Positions 23,138-32,075 of a DNA stretch of 64,000 nucleotides are shown here, in pieces. The first letter of the stretch is position 1; each line of letters starts with the position of its first letter. The notes beneath the pieces were generated by a model. The model saw nothing but the letters and a program-made list of their open reading frames with translations, had not been told where the DNA came from and did no database searches. The translations under genes were made by a program, and so were the position numbers. Source of the stretch: Dyella sedimenti (GTDB lineage: Bacteria > Pseudomonadota > Gammaproteobacteria > Xanthomonadales > Rhodanobacteraceae); contig NZ_JAKWJO010000010.1 of assembly GCF_022760995.1 (NCBI RefSeq), forward strand, positions 79,839-143,838. Reading direction: 5' to 3'.

Positions 23138-24268
23138 ATGTTCCGTCACTCCTTGCGAGTGCGCCTGCTGTTGCCTGTGCTGGCGCTGGTTTTCGTGGTG
23201 GTGGTCGTGGTGGCCGTGGTGCTGGCCGTGGTGGAGGCCAACCGGGTAAGGGCCGAGGCCGATGCCTCGATCAGGAGCCAGACCACCGCGTTGCAAAGCC
23301 TTTTCGCGGTCACCCGCTCGATCATGCTCGATCGGGTGCACGACTCGATGCGCCTGCTGCGCCAGCAAAGCGATGCGCTGGGTACCCCCGATACCGGTCC
23401 CGAGATCACGGTGGCCGGCCGTTCAGTCGCCGACCTGCGCTTCGGCAATACCTCCCAGAGCAATGACTTCCGGCTGGTCGACGGCGTGACCGCGACGATG
23501 GAAGGTACGGCCACTATCTTCTCCAGCGAGGGCGACGATTTCGTCCGCGTGGCGACCAATGTGAAGAAGGACGATGGCTCGCGCGCCATCGGAACGGTGC
23601 TCGACCCGCAGGGCCCGGTGATCGAGGAAATCCGCAAGGGCCGCAGCTTCTACGGCGTGGTGGATATCCTCGGCACGCCCTATGTGACAGGCTACGAGCC
23701 GATCTACAACGGCAAGACCGCCAAGCCGGTCGGCATCTGGTATGTCGGCTACAAGACGGATCTGCAGGCGCTCGATGCGGTGGTCAGCGACGCCCAGGTG
23801 CTCCAATCGGGCTTCATCGCGGTGTTCGACAGCAAGGGCAAGCTTCGCTTCCAGTCCAAGACCGGTGCCACGGTCGATCCGGCGCAGATCGAGAGGGTGG
23901 CCCACGACCAGCCGGCGGACTGGGTGGTGGACAGGCAAAACGTGCCGGATTGGGGATTCTCCCTGGTGTCGGCCTACCCCAAGAGCGACATCAACAGTGC
24001 CATCACGCGCCAGTCGATTCTGATCGGCGTGGCCGGCCTGCTGATCTGCGTACTGCTCCTGGGTCTACAATCGGTGCTGATCTGGTCGCGCGTGTTGCAG
24101 CCGATCCAGCGGCTGACCACGGTGGCCGAGGATCTGAGCATGGGCAAGTGGCATCACCAGAACATCGAGGAAACGAAGCTCAACGACGAGATCGGCACCC
24201 TGGCCAGGGCGATTTCACGCTTGTCCAACAGTGTTCGACTGGCCATGGAGCGACTCAACAAGCGCTGA
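23138..24268 (+). CDS. Cache-domain sensor with HAMP and no output domain
   Basis: This 376-residue membrane protein has an N-terminal helix (about 10-32), a double Cache-type extracytoplasmic domain (Cache_3-Cache_2-like; FRLVDGVTATMEGTATIF, RSFYGVVDILGTPYVTGYEP), a second helix (about 300-325) and a C-terminal HAMP region (QPIQRLTTVAEDLSMGKW). It ends soon after HAMP, with no kinase, MCP or cyclase domain. It may therefore signal by pairing with a partner such as the upstream MCP or the downstream protein. The ATG at 23138 is preferred over a GTG at 23087 because of GGAAGGGG upstream. Confidence 0.85.
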   Translation: MFRHSLRVRLLLPVLALVFVVVVVVAVVLAVVEANRVRAEADASIRSQTTALQSLFAVTRSIMLDRVHDSMRLLRQQSDALGTPDTGPEITVAGRSVADLRFGNTSQSNDFRLVDGVTATMEGTATIFSSEGDDFVRVATNVKKDDGSRAIGTVLDPQGPVIEEIRKGRSFYGVVDILGTPYVTGYEPIYNGKTAKPVGIWYVGYKTDLQALDAVVSDAQVLQSGFIAVFDSKGKLRFQSKTGATVDPAQIERVAHDQPADWVVDRQNVPDWGFSLVSAYPKSDINSAITRQSILIGVAGLLICVLLLGLQSVLIWSRVLQPIQRLTTVAEDLSMGKWHHQNIEETKLNDEIGTLARAISRLSNSVRLAMERLNKR

Positions 24269-24318
24269 TTGCGCTCGTCGTCGGGTGTCCGCTGCGATAA
24301 CCGCCGAGGGAGACGAGG

Positions 24319-24882
24319 ATGGCCAACGAATTCCGTCCATTGGCAGAGGTCCTGCGGGAGCTGAAGGCTCTGGTGCAGCAGAAGACCTCGGGTTTCTTTT
24401 TCATCGCGACCGAAAGCAACAATTCCTCGATCATTCGCCTGCGCGAGGGACAGATCGACGACGTTGCCTTCAGCCGCTACCACAGCGACGAGGCCGTGCA
24501 GCACCTGGCCAGGGTGGGGACCGCGCGGGCGCGCTTCCAGCCCGGCCTTATCAGCACGTCCCTCAAGCGGATGCCGTTGAGCGAAACCACCCTGCAGTGG
24601 CTGCTCGGTGGCTTCGAGGGCGATGCGCCGCCGACACCGTCCGCCAGCTCCGCATCGCCACCGGCCAAGGCGGTGGGCAGCGACGAGGAGTGGCGCGAAA
24701 TCGTGAGCCAGGTGGCGCTGAGCTATCTTGGCCCCATCGCGCCCCTGCTCTGCGATGAGGCATTCGCCGCCGCCGGCGATATCGAGCAGGCGCTGGCGCA
24801 GATCGCCACCAATATGGCTACGGACGAGGAATCCCGCCGTTTCCTGGCCGAGGCGCGGTCGGCGCTGGGCAAGGGCAAGTGA
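24319..24882 (+). CDS. DUF4388/PATAN-like signalling protein
   Basis: This 187-residue soluble protein starts with a domain resembling DUF4388/PATAN (FFFIATESNNSSIIRLREGQ, then DDVAFSRYHSDEAVQHLARV), a Ser/Pro linker, and a helical C-terminal domain (SYLGPIAPLLCDEAF, then ATDEESRRFLAEARSAL). Similar two-part proteins occur with chemosensory and twitching systems. It lies 50 nt after the Cache-HAMP sensor, so an operon with it is likely and it is the best candidate for that sensor's output partner. Confidence 0.6.
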   Translation: MANEFRPLAEVLRELKALVQQKTSGFFFIATESNNSSIIRLREGQIDDVAFSRYHSDEAVQHLARVGTARARFQPGLISTSLKRMPLSETTLQWLLGGFEGDAPPTPSASSASPPAKAVGSDEEWREIVSQVALSYLGPIAPLLCDEAFAAAGDIEQALAQIATNMATDEESRRFLAEARSALGKGK

Positions 24883-24998
24883 GCTACGCCCATGGGGACT
24901 GGCCGCCCTGGCAGGCGATCCGAAGCGCTGCGGCATGAAGCAAAGGGGCAGTCCCATGACCGCCCCTTTGCTGTTGCGGCGATGGTGCACGGTGCGGG

Positions 24999-25988
24999 TC
25001 AGACGGTGACCACGACCTTGCCGAACTGGCCGTTGCTTTCGAGGTAGCGGTGAACCTCCCGCATGTCGTCGAAGGCGAATACGCGGTCGATGACAGGCTT
25101 GAGCGCGCCGCTCTCGAAACCCTTCAGGACGTATTCGACGGCAGCCTTGCGGCGCTTTTCGTCGCCGCTGGTGCCCCAGATGTTGTGGGCCTTCACCGTG
25201 GCCAGCTTGGCGATCATGTCCAGCACGGGGATCGTGGTCGGTTCCTCGCTCAAGGCGCCATAGATGAAGGCGATGCCCTGGAAGGAGAGCAGGGATACCA
25301 GCTTGGCGAAGTTGGGGCCACCGACCGGGTCGAACACGACGCGGACGCCGTTGCCACCGGTGATCCGGCGGATCTCGGCCACGAAATCCTGCTCACCGGT
25401 GACCACCACATGGGCTGCGCCAGCATCGAGAAGCTGTGGTTTCTTGTCGGCGGTGCGGGTCAGCGCGATGGCCGATGCACCGGCATAGTTGGCGATCTGG
25501 ATCGCCGCCAGGCCCACGCTGCTGGAGGCGGCGGGAATGATGACGAAGTCGCCCTTGCCTACCTTGGCGTCCTCGACCAGCGCGCCGTAGGCGGTGACGA
25601 ACATCATCCAGATGGAGGCTGCCTGGGTGAAGTTCAGCGACTTGGGCTGCCGCACTACGGCGTAGTCGGGGGCGAGGATAACTTCGCCATACGTGTGGTA
25701 CTGGTTCATCGAGAACGAGGGAATCAGGTTGACCTCGTCGCCCTGCCTGAAGTCGCGGACGTTCTCGCCGACCGCATCCACGATGCCGGCCGCCTCGTAA
25801 CCGAGGCCTGCGGGATAACTCACCGGCTCGATGTACTTGTCGTTGCGCCACATCGACTCGGCGCGATTGATGCCGATGGCTTTGACGCGGATGCGTACTT
25901 CGCTCGGGCCGGGGGCGGGAATGGTGGTCTCGACGAATTCCAGGACGTCAGGGCCGCCGGCTTTCGCGAATTGGATGGTGCGTGACAT
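24999..25988 (-). CDS. Zinc-independent MDR-family oxidoreductase (quinone oxidoreductase-like)
   Basis: This 329-residue protein belongs to the medium-chain dehydrogenase/reductase superfamily. The N-terminal catalytic domain (GINRAESMWRNDKY, GLGYEAAGIVDAVG) lacks the cysteine cluster of zinc alcohol dehydrogenases, and the Rossmann domain has AASSSVGLAAIQIANYAGA as nucleotide loop. Such enzymes usually reduce quinones or enones with NADPH. The ATG at 25988 has AAGGAGAT at ideal spacing. Confidence 0.88.
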   Translation of the reverse strand: MSRTIQFAKAGGPDVLEFVETTIPAPGPSEVRIRVKAIGINRAESMWRNDKYIEPVSYPAGLGYEAAGIVDAVGENVRDFRQGDEVNLIPSFSMNQYHTYGEVILAPDYAVVRQPKSLNFTQAASIWMMFVTAYGALVEDAKVGKGDFVIIPAASSSVGLAAIQIANYAGASAIALTRTADKKPQLLDAGAAHVVVTGEQDFVAEIRRITGGNGVRVVFDPVGGPNFAKLVSLLSFQGIAFIYGALSEEPTTIPVLDMIAKLATVKAHNIWGTSGDEKRRKAAVEYVLKGFESGALKPVIDRVFAFDDMREVHRYLESNGQFGKVVVTV

Positions 25989-26575
25989 GGGGGATCTCCT
26001 TGGGGTGAGATGGGGCGAATCAGGTGACGACAGTGTCGGAGATGGAGGCGGAAGGGGCGTCGGCATGGCCTTTCCGATGCCAATGGGACATTCCCTGGTC
26101 CAGCGCCATCGCTCGCTCGTGGGGGCCAAGCTACGTCGCTGGGCGATACCGCGGAAAGACTTTGTGGGTACCTGACTATGCCTGGAAGGCATGCCAGATG
26201 AACGCAGCAGCCCACACCGGGACATGCATCCAGCGCATGGTTCGGCATGATCGTCGGTCACCCTATCAGGTGCGCCGACAGGGCTTCTAGAAGAAACCTT
26301 CCGTTTTTCGGCAGGTCGCGCAGCAGGGGGCGTCCTGGCGCCGGGCACGCCTTGAAGGTGCGATCCGGCAGCCTGCATGGCGGTTGGCAAGTATGGCGCG
26401 ACGGTATTCCCTGACAGACGGGCAGGGTATGGCTGGCTACGCTGGACTCATCAGCCACGTCATCTTTTGATGAAGTGGCGTGATTGGCATTGCAGGTATC
26501 CTGTGGCACAGCGCGGATCGCAGGGGACGCAGCACGCGCGGTCCGCCGCCTATCGCCACTTCCTTGGAGTTGATC
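25989..26575. other. Gene-free interval
   Basis: These 587 bases upstream of the MDR gene carry no reading frame I can support on either strand; the open frames have no plausible protein features. The region should contain the MDR promoter at its left end and that of the 26576 gene at its right end. Confidence 0.5.
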
Positions 26576-26887
26576 ATGGCCAAGCCGGATCACGCGGTAT
26601 TCGTGCACCCATCGAATACCTCGGTTGACCCTCTTGCCTCCGCGCTTCCCGGCGTGGTGTCGCAGCGGCCTCGCTCGAAGGCGGCGGACATCGCCATGGC
26701 GGTCTATGCCATCTCGCGCCTGTTGGCAGACAGCCATGCCCATCACCACGCTCGGGCCAACGACCTGCCCACCGAGCCGAGCCGCTGGCCGTTGACCTCG
26801 GTGTATACCGAGGGGCTGACGGTAGCGGTCCATTACCTCAATGAATACGCCAGCTTGCTTGGCCATGGGGCGGGGCCGGTGCGTTGA
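26576..26887 (+). CDS. Hypothetical protein
   Basis: This 103-residue protein is not recognised. Its C-terminal half (PTEPSRWPLTSVYTEGLTVA, then VHYLNEYASLLGHG) looks like a compact fold; the middle has a His-rich AHHHARAND stretch. There is no signal peptide or membrane helix. GGAG precedes the ATG at good spacing, which supports translation. Confidence 0.6.
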   Translation: MAKPDHAVFVHPSNTSVDPLASALPGVVSQRPRSKAADIAMAVYAISRLLADSHAHHHARANDLPTEPSRWPLTSVYTEGLTVAVHYLNEYASLLGHGAGPVR

Positions 26888-27170
26888 TGGCCCGGATGCC
26901 CAGGGTGGGGCGGTAAGGCATCTTGCCGCGCGTGGCGCCAGTCGAAACCAAGGAAGACATCATCCATCGCTCCACCGCCGCCATGTTCGTCAAGTATTTC
27001 GGCGAGGGGCGCGTCCTTATTCCATGGCGCTCGCGGAAGAAGTGGCGGATGGCGGCTGGGGGCGCGCCGACGAGACGCTGACTTCTGGAGAAGGTGGGCT
27101 TGCGAAAGAAAGACGGGCCCTGGGCGGCCATTCTGCGAGAATGGGCGTCCACTACGGCTGGTTGCATGGC

Positions 27171-27509
27171 ATGTCCGCGCTCGACTTCCTCAGGCAGGTT
27201 GCCTTGTTCGTGCTTACCGCGCTGGCCGAGATCGTCGGCTGCTACCTGCCCTGGCTCGTGCTCAAGCAGGGCCGGAGTCCGTGGCTGTTGGTGCCGGCGC
27301 TGGTGTCGCTGAGCGTATTCGCCTGGCTGCTGACCCTGCATCCCACGGCCGCCGGCCGTACTTATGCCGCGTATGGCGGCATCTACATCGCCGTAGCCCT
27401 GGCCTGGCTGCGGATCGTGGATGGCATGAAGCTGTCGGGCTGGGATGTGCTTGGCGCGTGCGTTGCCCTGCTGGGCATGGCGATCATCGTCGTGCAGCCG
27501 CAGTCCTAG
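27171..27509 (+). CDS. UPF0060-family small membrane protein
   Basis: This 112-residue protein has four hydrophobic segments and the UPF0060 (YnfA-like) pattern: FVLTALAEIVGCYLPWL, then HPTAAGRTYAAYGGIYIAVA, then LAWLRIVDG, then GWDVLGACVALLGMAII. The family is related in topology to small multidrug transporters, but its role is not established. The ATG at 27171 matches the usual family length; another ATG at 27141 is possible. Confidence 0.9.
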   Translation: MSALDFLRQVALFVLTALAEIVGCYLPWLVLKQGRSPWLLVPALVSLSVFAWLLTLHPTAAGRTYAAYGGIYIAVALAWLRIVDGMKLSGWDVLGACVALLGMAIIVVQPQS

Positions 27510-27651
27510 GCCGCCTGCTTCGAGGTCTTTGCGCGGTCGAGCACCTGCGCCTCACCCGCCCGGAGTTCCTTTCAAGAGGGCGCTCATGCGTGGCAAAGGT
27601 TCTTGGGCGGCAGGCTGGCCGAGCGGCCTGCCGTGCCGCTAATCTGCGCGC

Positions 27652-28371
27652 ATGCGTGCCAAGCCCAATGCCCAGCCCAACCAGAGCCTGATCGATGGCA
27701 TCGTGACCTTGCAAGCGCTGGCCTCCGCACCCGAACCGGTCGGTTGCCGCGAGCTGGCCCGCCAGCTGGGCGCCAATACCACCCGCGTGAATCGCCTGCT
27801 CAAGACGCTGGCCTACATGGGCATCGTGCGGCAGACCTCGGATCGCAAGTACACGCCCGGGCCGGGCATGCACGTGCTGGCGGCGCAGAGCCTGTTCGCC
27901 TCGGGCCTGATCCGCCGGGCGCTGCCGGTGCTGGAGCACCTGCGCCGCTTTGGCCACACGGTGGCGATGGGCGTGCTGTGGAACGATAGCGTGAGTTACC
28001 TGTTCCATGCGCCGCCGGGTATCGAGGCGGCGCGTGGCCTGGGGCGCATCGGCCTGCTGCCGGCGACCACCAGCGGCATCGGCATCGTACTGCTGTCCAA
28101 GCTGCACGACGAGGATGTGCGCGAGCTGTATGCCAACCGCGAGATCCCGATGTTTCCCGAGGGCGTGGAGAGCCTGCTCGCCACACTGGCCCTCACCCGC
28201 GAGCAGGGGTATGCGCGCGTGCACGTGGCGGACGAGCGCGATCACCACATCGTGGCCGTGCCGGTCGGCAACCCGGTCTACGCGGGGATCGCCATGTCCG
28301 GCTGGATTCCCGAGTCGGCCACCGCCGAATTGGTGGAAGCATTGCTGTCGGCGGCACGGGAGATCGGTTGA
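27652..28371 (+). CDS. IclR-family transcriptional regulator
   Basis: This 239-residue protein has an N-terminal winged helix-turn-helix (about 12-65; ELARQLGANTTRVNRLLKTL) and an IclR-type effector domain (about 80-235; GLLPATTSGIGIVLLSK, VPVGNPVYAGIAMSG). IclR regulators often control sugar-acid and aromatic catabolism. It stands directly before the MFS permease and the galactonate-type cluster, on the same strand as the permease, so it is the likely regulator of that cluster. Confidence 0.9.
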   Translation: MRAKPNAQPNQSLIDGIVTLQALASAPEPVGCRELARQLGANTTRVNRLLKTLAYMGIVRQTSDRKYTPGPGMHVLAAQSLFASGLIRRALPVLEHLRRFGHTVAMGVLWNDSVSYLFHAPPGIEAARGLGRIGLLPATTSGIGIVLLSKLHDEDVRELYANREIPMFPEGVESLLATLALTREQGYARVHVADERDHHIVAVPVGNPVYAGIAMSGWIPESATAELVEALLSAAREIG

Positions 28372-28452
28372 GCATGCGCTGCAGCGCGCATTGACGCGTT
28401 GCTAATTTAGTAATACGGTCCCAGCCCGATCTGGGTGGGAGAGGGGTAGTCG

Positions 28453-29727
28453 ATGGGCGAGCGGTCATCCGGTGGCTTCGGCCGCCTGCGCTGGGGCCTG
28501 TTGGCCTTGCTGTTCGCCTCGACGGTGATCAACTACCTGGACCGCCAGGCGCTGTCGATCCTCGCCACCACCATCCAGGTGGACCTGCATGTCGACGACC
28601 TGGCCTACGCGCGCATCGTGCAGGGTTTCCTGCTCGCCTACACGCTGGCCTACCTGCTGGCGGGGCGCATCACCGATGGCCTGGGTTCGCGGCTGGCGCT
28701 GGCCTTGTTCGTGGGCTGGTGGTCGGTGGCCAATGTGCTTACCGGGATGGCCCGCAGCGGGTTCCAGCTCGGCGCGGCGCGTTTCGCCATGGGCCTGGGC
28801 GAGCCAGGCAACTACACGGTCGGCTCGAAGGTGGTGTCGGAGCGTTTTCCCCCGGCCGAGCGTGGGCTGGCGTTCGGCATCTATACGGCGGGCGCGATGG
28901 TCGGTGCCACGCTGGCGCCACCCCTGATCGGCGGCATCGCGATGGCCTACGGCTGGCGCGCGGCCTTCCTCGTCACCGGCCTGGCCGGCCTGCTGTGGCT
29001 GGTGGCATGGCTGGTGGTGTATCCACCGGAACCGCGCGGCGCGGTGGTGGCGGCCGGGCCGCGTGGCGAGAAGGGCCTGTGGCTCGACTTGCTGCGCGAC
29101 CGCTCGCTATGGCTGTTGGTGGGCTCGCGCGCGGTGGCCGACCCGGTGTGGTACTTCTACCTGTTCTGGTTTCCCAAGTACCTCAACGACCAGCGCGGCA
29201 TGACGCTGGCCGGCGTGGCCGCGCTTGGCTGGGTGGTCTACCTGGCGTCGGACCTGGGCAGCATCGGCGGCGGCGCCATCTCCAGCGCCCTGGTGCGGCG
29301 CGGCGTGGCGCCGCCGCGCAGCCGGCTATGGGCGATGACGGGCGCGGCGACGCTGGCGCCGGTGGGGCTGTTCGCCGCCTTCCATCCCGCCTTGCCGCTG
29401 CTGTTCGCGATCGCCTCGGCGGTGGCGTTCGCCCACCTTGTCTACCAGATCAATATCAGCACGCTGGTGGTGGACCTTTATCCCGGGCGCTACATCGCCA
29501 CGGTGTTCGGCATCATCGGCGCCGGCAGCGGCCTGGGCGGCATGCTGTCGGCGCAGGTGGTGGGCGAGCTGGTGGCGAGCGGGCAGTTCGACCTCAGCTT
29601 CATGCTGATGGCCACCCTGCATCCCATCGCGCTGCTGCTGGCCTGGCTGGCGCTGCGCGCGGCGCCGCGCTCGAAGCTGATCGATGGCGCGACGCTGGCG
29701 GCCGTTCAGGCGACCGGCTCGGCGTAG
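28453..29727 (+). CDS. MFS transporter, sugar-acid permease-like
   Basis: This 424-residue protein has about 12 hydrophobic helices and the anion:cation symporter pattern of the MFS: INYLDRQALSILA in helix 1, then GRITDGLGSRLALALFVGWWS. Family members carry hexuronates, galactonate or glucarate with protons. It is followed convergently by a sugar-acid dehydratase gene whose stop overlaps its end (29706-29727), and it lies 81 nt after the IclR gene. Galactonate or a related acid is the likely cargo from context. Confidence 0.87.
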   Translation: MGERSSGGFGRLRWGLLALLFASTVINYLDRQALSILATTIQVDLHVDDLAYARIVQGFLLAYTLAYLLAGRITDGLGSRLALALFVGWWSVANVLTGMARSGFQLGAARFAMGLGEPGNYTVGSKVVSERFPPAERGLAFGIYTAGAMVGATLAPPLIGGIAMAYGWRAAFLVTGLAGLLWLVAWLVVYPPEPRGAVVAAGPRGEKGLWLDLLRDRSLWLLVGSRAVADPVWYFYLFWFPKYLNDQRGMTLAGVAALGWVVYLASDLGSIGGGAISSALVRRGVAPPRSRLWAMTGAATLAPVGLFAAFHPALPLLFAIASAVAFAHLVYQINISTLVVDLYPGRYIATVFGIIGAGSGLGGMLSAQVVGELVASGQFDLSFMLMATLHPIALLLAWLALRAAPRSKLIDGATLAAVQATGSA

Positions 29728-30875
29728 TTCCAGAAGCGCGGACCCGGACGCGCGCCCAGGCCCGGGCCGCTGGGCAGGCGGTAGCTGCGGTCGGCGTAGG
29801 CCATGTCGGTCTCCAGCAGCTCCAGCGAGCGCGAGAACACCGAATGCTGCCATTCGTGGCGCCACAGGCCGGGCAGGGTCGCCGAGGCGTGCAGGCTGGC
29901 GGCCAGGAACAGGCCCGCGCCGATGGTGGCGTGCGGCGCTGTCTGCACGCCGCCGGCCTCGGCCAGCGCGTTGATGCGGCGGAACTGGGTGATGCCGGCG
30001 TGGCCCATCTCGGGCTGGATGAAGCGCACCGCTTGGCGATCCAGGCGCAGCTTCGCCTCGTAGGCGGTGTACCACTCCTCGCCGGCGGCGACCGGCACCG
30101 GCGAGCGCGCGGCCAGCCAGGCCAGGCCGTCGATGTCCTCAGGCTTTACCGGTGCCTCGATGAAATGCAGGCGGTAGGGCGCCAGCCGCTCGGCCAGGGC
30201 CAGCGCCTCGGGCGCCGGGAACTTCCAGTGCAGGTCCACCATCAGCAGGGCCTCGTCGCCCAGCGCCTCGCGCAGCGCGGCGACTTCCTCCTCGATGCCC
30301 TCGCTGCTGACCACGGTGTGGATCTTGAAGGCGTCGTGCCCCTGCGCGTGGAACTGGCGCGCCATCGCCACGCGGCCTTCCAGGGTCGCCGCCGGCAGGC
30401 CTGACAGGTAGCCGGGCACGTGCTCGCGGCGCCGCTCGCCGATCATCCGCCACAGCGGCACGCCGTGGGCGCGGGCGCGCAGGTCCCACAGCGCGATGTC
30501 CAGCGCGGTGATGGCATCCACGTGGAAGCCGCCGGTGCAGCCGCGCACTCGCATCAGGCCGTAGAGGTCGTCCCACACCTGTTCCACGTCGTCGGGATGG
30601 CGGCCGATCAGCTCGGGCACCAGCAAGTCGTTGATGATCTCGCAGGTCGCGCGCGGGGCGCAGATGCCGTAGGTCTCGCCCCAGCCTTCGCTGCCGTCCG
30701 CCGTGGTGACGCGCACGGCGATGGAGCGGTCCACCGTGGGATAGAGCGTGCCGTTGCCCTTGCGCACCACGTAGCCGCGTCCGTTGACGCGCTCGCCCGG
30801 ACCCAGCGGTCCGAGGTACGGCGTGTCGCGCGGCACGGTGACGATGAAGGTCTCGACCTTGCTGACCCGGCTCAT
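29706..30875 (-). CDS. Mandelate racemase/enolase-superfamily sugar-acid dehydratase
   Basis: This 389-residue enzyme has three acidic metal ligands at the exact 26-residue spacing of the family: Asp214 (VDLHW), Glu240 (FIEAPVKPED) and Glu266 (AAGEEW). A K-x-H motif (Lys184, His186) ends the second barrel strand and His315 (APHATIGAG) is a likely general acid/base. Such enzymes dehydrate sugar acids to 2-keto-3-deoxy acids. With a 2-keto-3-deoxygalactonate kinase and aldolase nearby, galactonate or a close relative is the expected substrate, though the K-x-H motif differs from DgoD. The ATG overlaps the upstream gene's stop (ATGA). Confidence 0.85.
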   Translation of the reverse strand: MSRVSKVETFIVTVPRDTPYLGPLGPGERVNGRGYVVRKGNGTLYPTVDRSIAVRVTTADGSEGWGETYGICAPRATCEIINDLLVPELIGRHPDDVEQVWDDLYGLMRVRGCTGGFHVDAITALDIALWDLRARAHGVPLWRMIGERRREHVPGYLSGLPAATLEGRVAMARQFHAQGHDAFKIHTVVSSEGIEEEVAALREALGDEALLMVDLHWKFPAPEALALAERLAPYRLHFIEAPVKPEDIDGLAWLAARSPVPVAAGEEWYTAYEAKLRLDRQAVRFIQPEMGHAGITQFRRINALAEAGGVQTAPHATIGAGLFLAASLHASATLPGLWRHEWQHSVFSRSLELLETDMAYADRSYRLPSGPGLGARPGPRFWNYAEPVA

Positions 30876-31804
30876 GCGGGCATGCTCGCATGCTGGCCCG
30901 GGGCGTGGTCCAGCGGCAGCAGGTCGGCGATGCGGGCAAGCAGGGCGTCCAGCTCGCGCTCGTCGTAGGCGTCGAGCGCCGGGCCGGCGGCGCGCACGAA
31001 GTCGCTGGCGATCAGGCCGCGCCGCTTCAGCACGGCCTTGGTCAGGCGCCAGCGGAACACGGCCTGCATGCTCAGCAGCGGCAGGGTGCGTTCGAACAGC
31101 GCGCGGGCGCCGTCGACGTCGCCACGGTTGAAGCGAGCCAGCATCTGCACGTGCACCTCGGTCACCTCGCAGGCGGGCATGGTGCCGGTGGCGCCGCGTT
31201 GCAGCTCGTCGATCAGGTAGCGCGCCCCGGCGCCGCCGAACACCGCGTCGAGCCCGTTCCCGGCCAGGGTGGCCAGCGCGGTGATGCAGTGGCCGGACGG
31301 CTGGGTTTCCTCCTTCACGTAGCGGATGCCCTCGACCGCGCGGGCCAGCGCGGCCACCTGTGCCACCGCCAGCCCCACGCCCATCGGCGCCGGTGCGTTC
31401 TGCAGCATGATGGCGATGCCCGAGGCTTCGTGGACCTGGCGGAAATAGCGCGCCATTGCCTCCATGTCGCGTGCGTGGGCATGCGGGGTCAGCACCATCG
31501 CCGCGACGGCGCCGGCCTTGGCGCCGGCGCTCGCCAGCCGCGACGCCACGGCCACATCGGGATGGCTCGCCCCGATCACCAGTGGCGCGCGGCCGTTGAT
31601 CCAGGCGCCCAGCATGGCCGTCAGCTCCAGCCGTTCGTCCACCGACAGCGTGTCGTATTCGCTGGCCAGGCCGGGAAAGACCACGCCCGCCGCACCGGCG
31701 GCAAGGATGTACTCCAGGACATTGCGCGTGCCGGGCAGGTCGAGCTCGCCCGTGGACGTGAAGATGGTCGGGAGGATGGGAAACACGCCAACCAGGCTCG
31801 TCAT
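30872..31804 (-). CDS. Dihydrodipicolinate synthase-family lyase
   Basis: This 310-residue TIM-barrel protein has the Schiff-base lysine (RYVKEETQP) of the DapA/N-acetylneuraminate lyase family. The usual catalytic tyrosine of the YNxP motif is replaced by glutamine (MLQNAPAPMG). It is therefore not a DapA, and more likely cleaves or dehydrates a 2-keto-3-deoxy sugar acid. The stop overlaps the start of the dehydratase gene by 4 nt, so the two are translationally coupled. It is read divergently from the TonB receptor. Confidence 0.85.
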   Translation of the reverse strand: MTSLVGVFPILPTIFTSTGELDLPGTRNVLEYILAAGAAGVVFPGLASEYDTLSVDERLELTAMLGAWINGRAPLVIGASHPDVAVASRLASAGAKAGAVAAMVLTPHAHARDMEAMARYFRQVHEASGIAIMLQNAPAPMGVGLAVAQVAALARAVEGIRYVKEETQPSGHCITALATLAGNGLDAVFGGAGARYLIDELQRGATGTMPACEVTEVHVQMLARFNRGDVDGARALFERTLPLLSMQAVFRWRLTKAVLKRRGLIASDFVRAAGPALDAYDERELDALLARIADLLPLDHAPGQHASMPA

Positions 31805-31892
31805 GCGCTGTCCTTTTGATGTTGCTCAGTGAACGACCGTTAGGTCGGAAAGTGCCCACCGGGCGCCGCCTCGATTCATTGTGCGGGCGCCC

Positions 31893-31919
31893 TTGCATCG
31901 AAAAATGCATTGCTATAAT
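31893..31919 (+). promoter_or_regulatory. Extended -10 promoter of the TonB receptor gene
   Basis: TATAAT at 31914-31919 is a perfect -10 hexamer preceded by TGC (extended -10). TTGCAT at 31893-31898 is a fair -35 with a 15-base spacer. A 7-bp stem-loop (31930-31936 and 31946-31952) falls in the leader, giving an untranslated region of about 150 bases. Confidence 0.6.
31894..31909 (+). promoter_or_regulatory. Candidate operator palindrome TGCAT-N6-ATGCA
   Basis: TGCATCGAAAAATGCA is a perfect inverted repeat with 5-bp arms. It overlaps the -35 position of the promoter at 31893-31919, between the divergent lyase and TonB-receptor genes, as expected for a regulator of the sugar cluster. Confidence 0.4.
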
Positions 31920-32075
31920 AGTTACATTGCGCCAGGTGGTAAATGCCTGGCGAACGGCAGTTCTTGCAGCCATTGACGCTTGGTGAGACTGGGAAGAGGG
32001 CGACGGCCCGACTGTCCGCGCAAGAGGCGGGACAGCGCTCTCCCGGGCTCGTAACCTCGGGGGAGGAAAACCGTA

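Noticed and set aside
26258..26866. 202-codon minus-strand frame in the interval after the MDR gene
   Set aside because: Composition is Arg/Pro/His-rich and it is antisense to the better-supported small gene at 26576.
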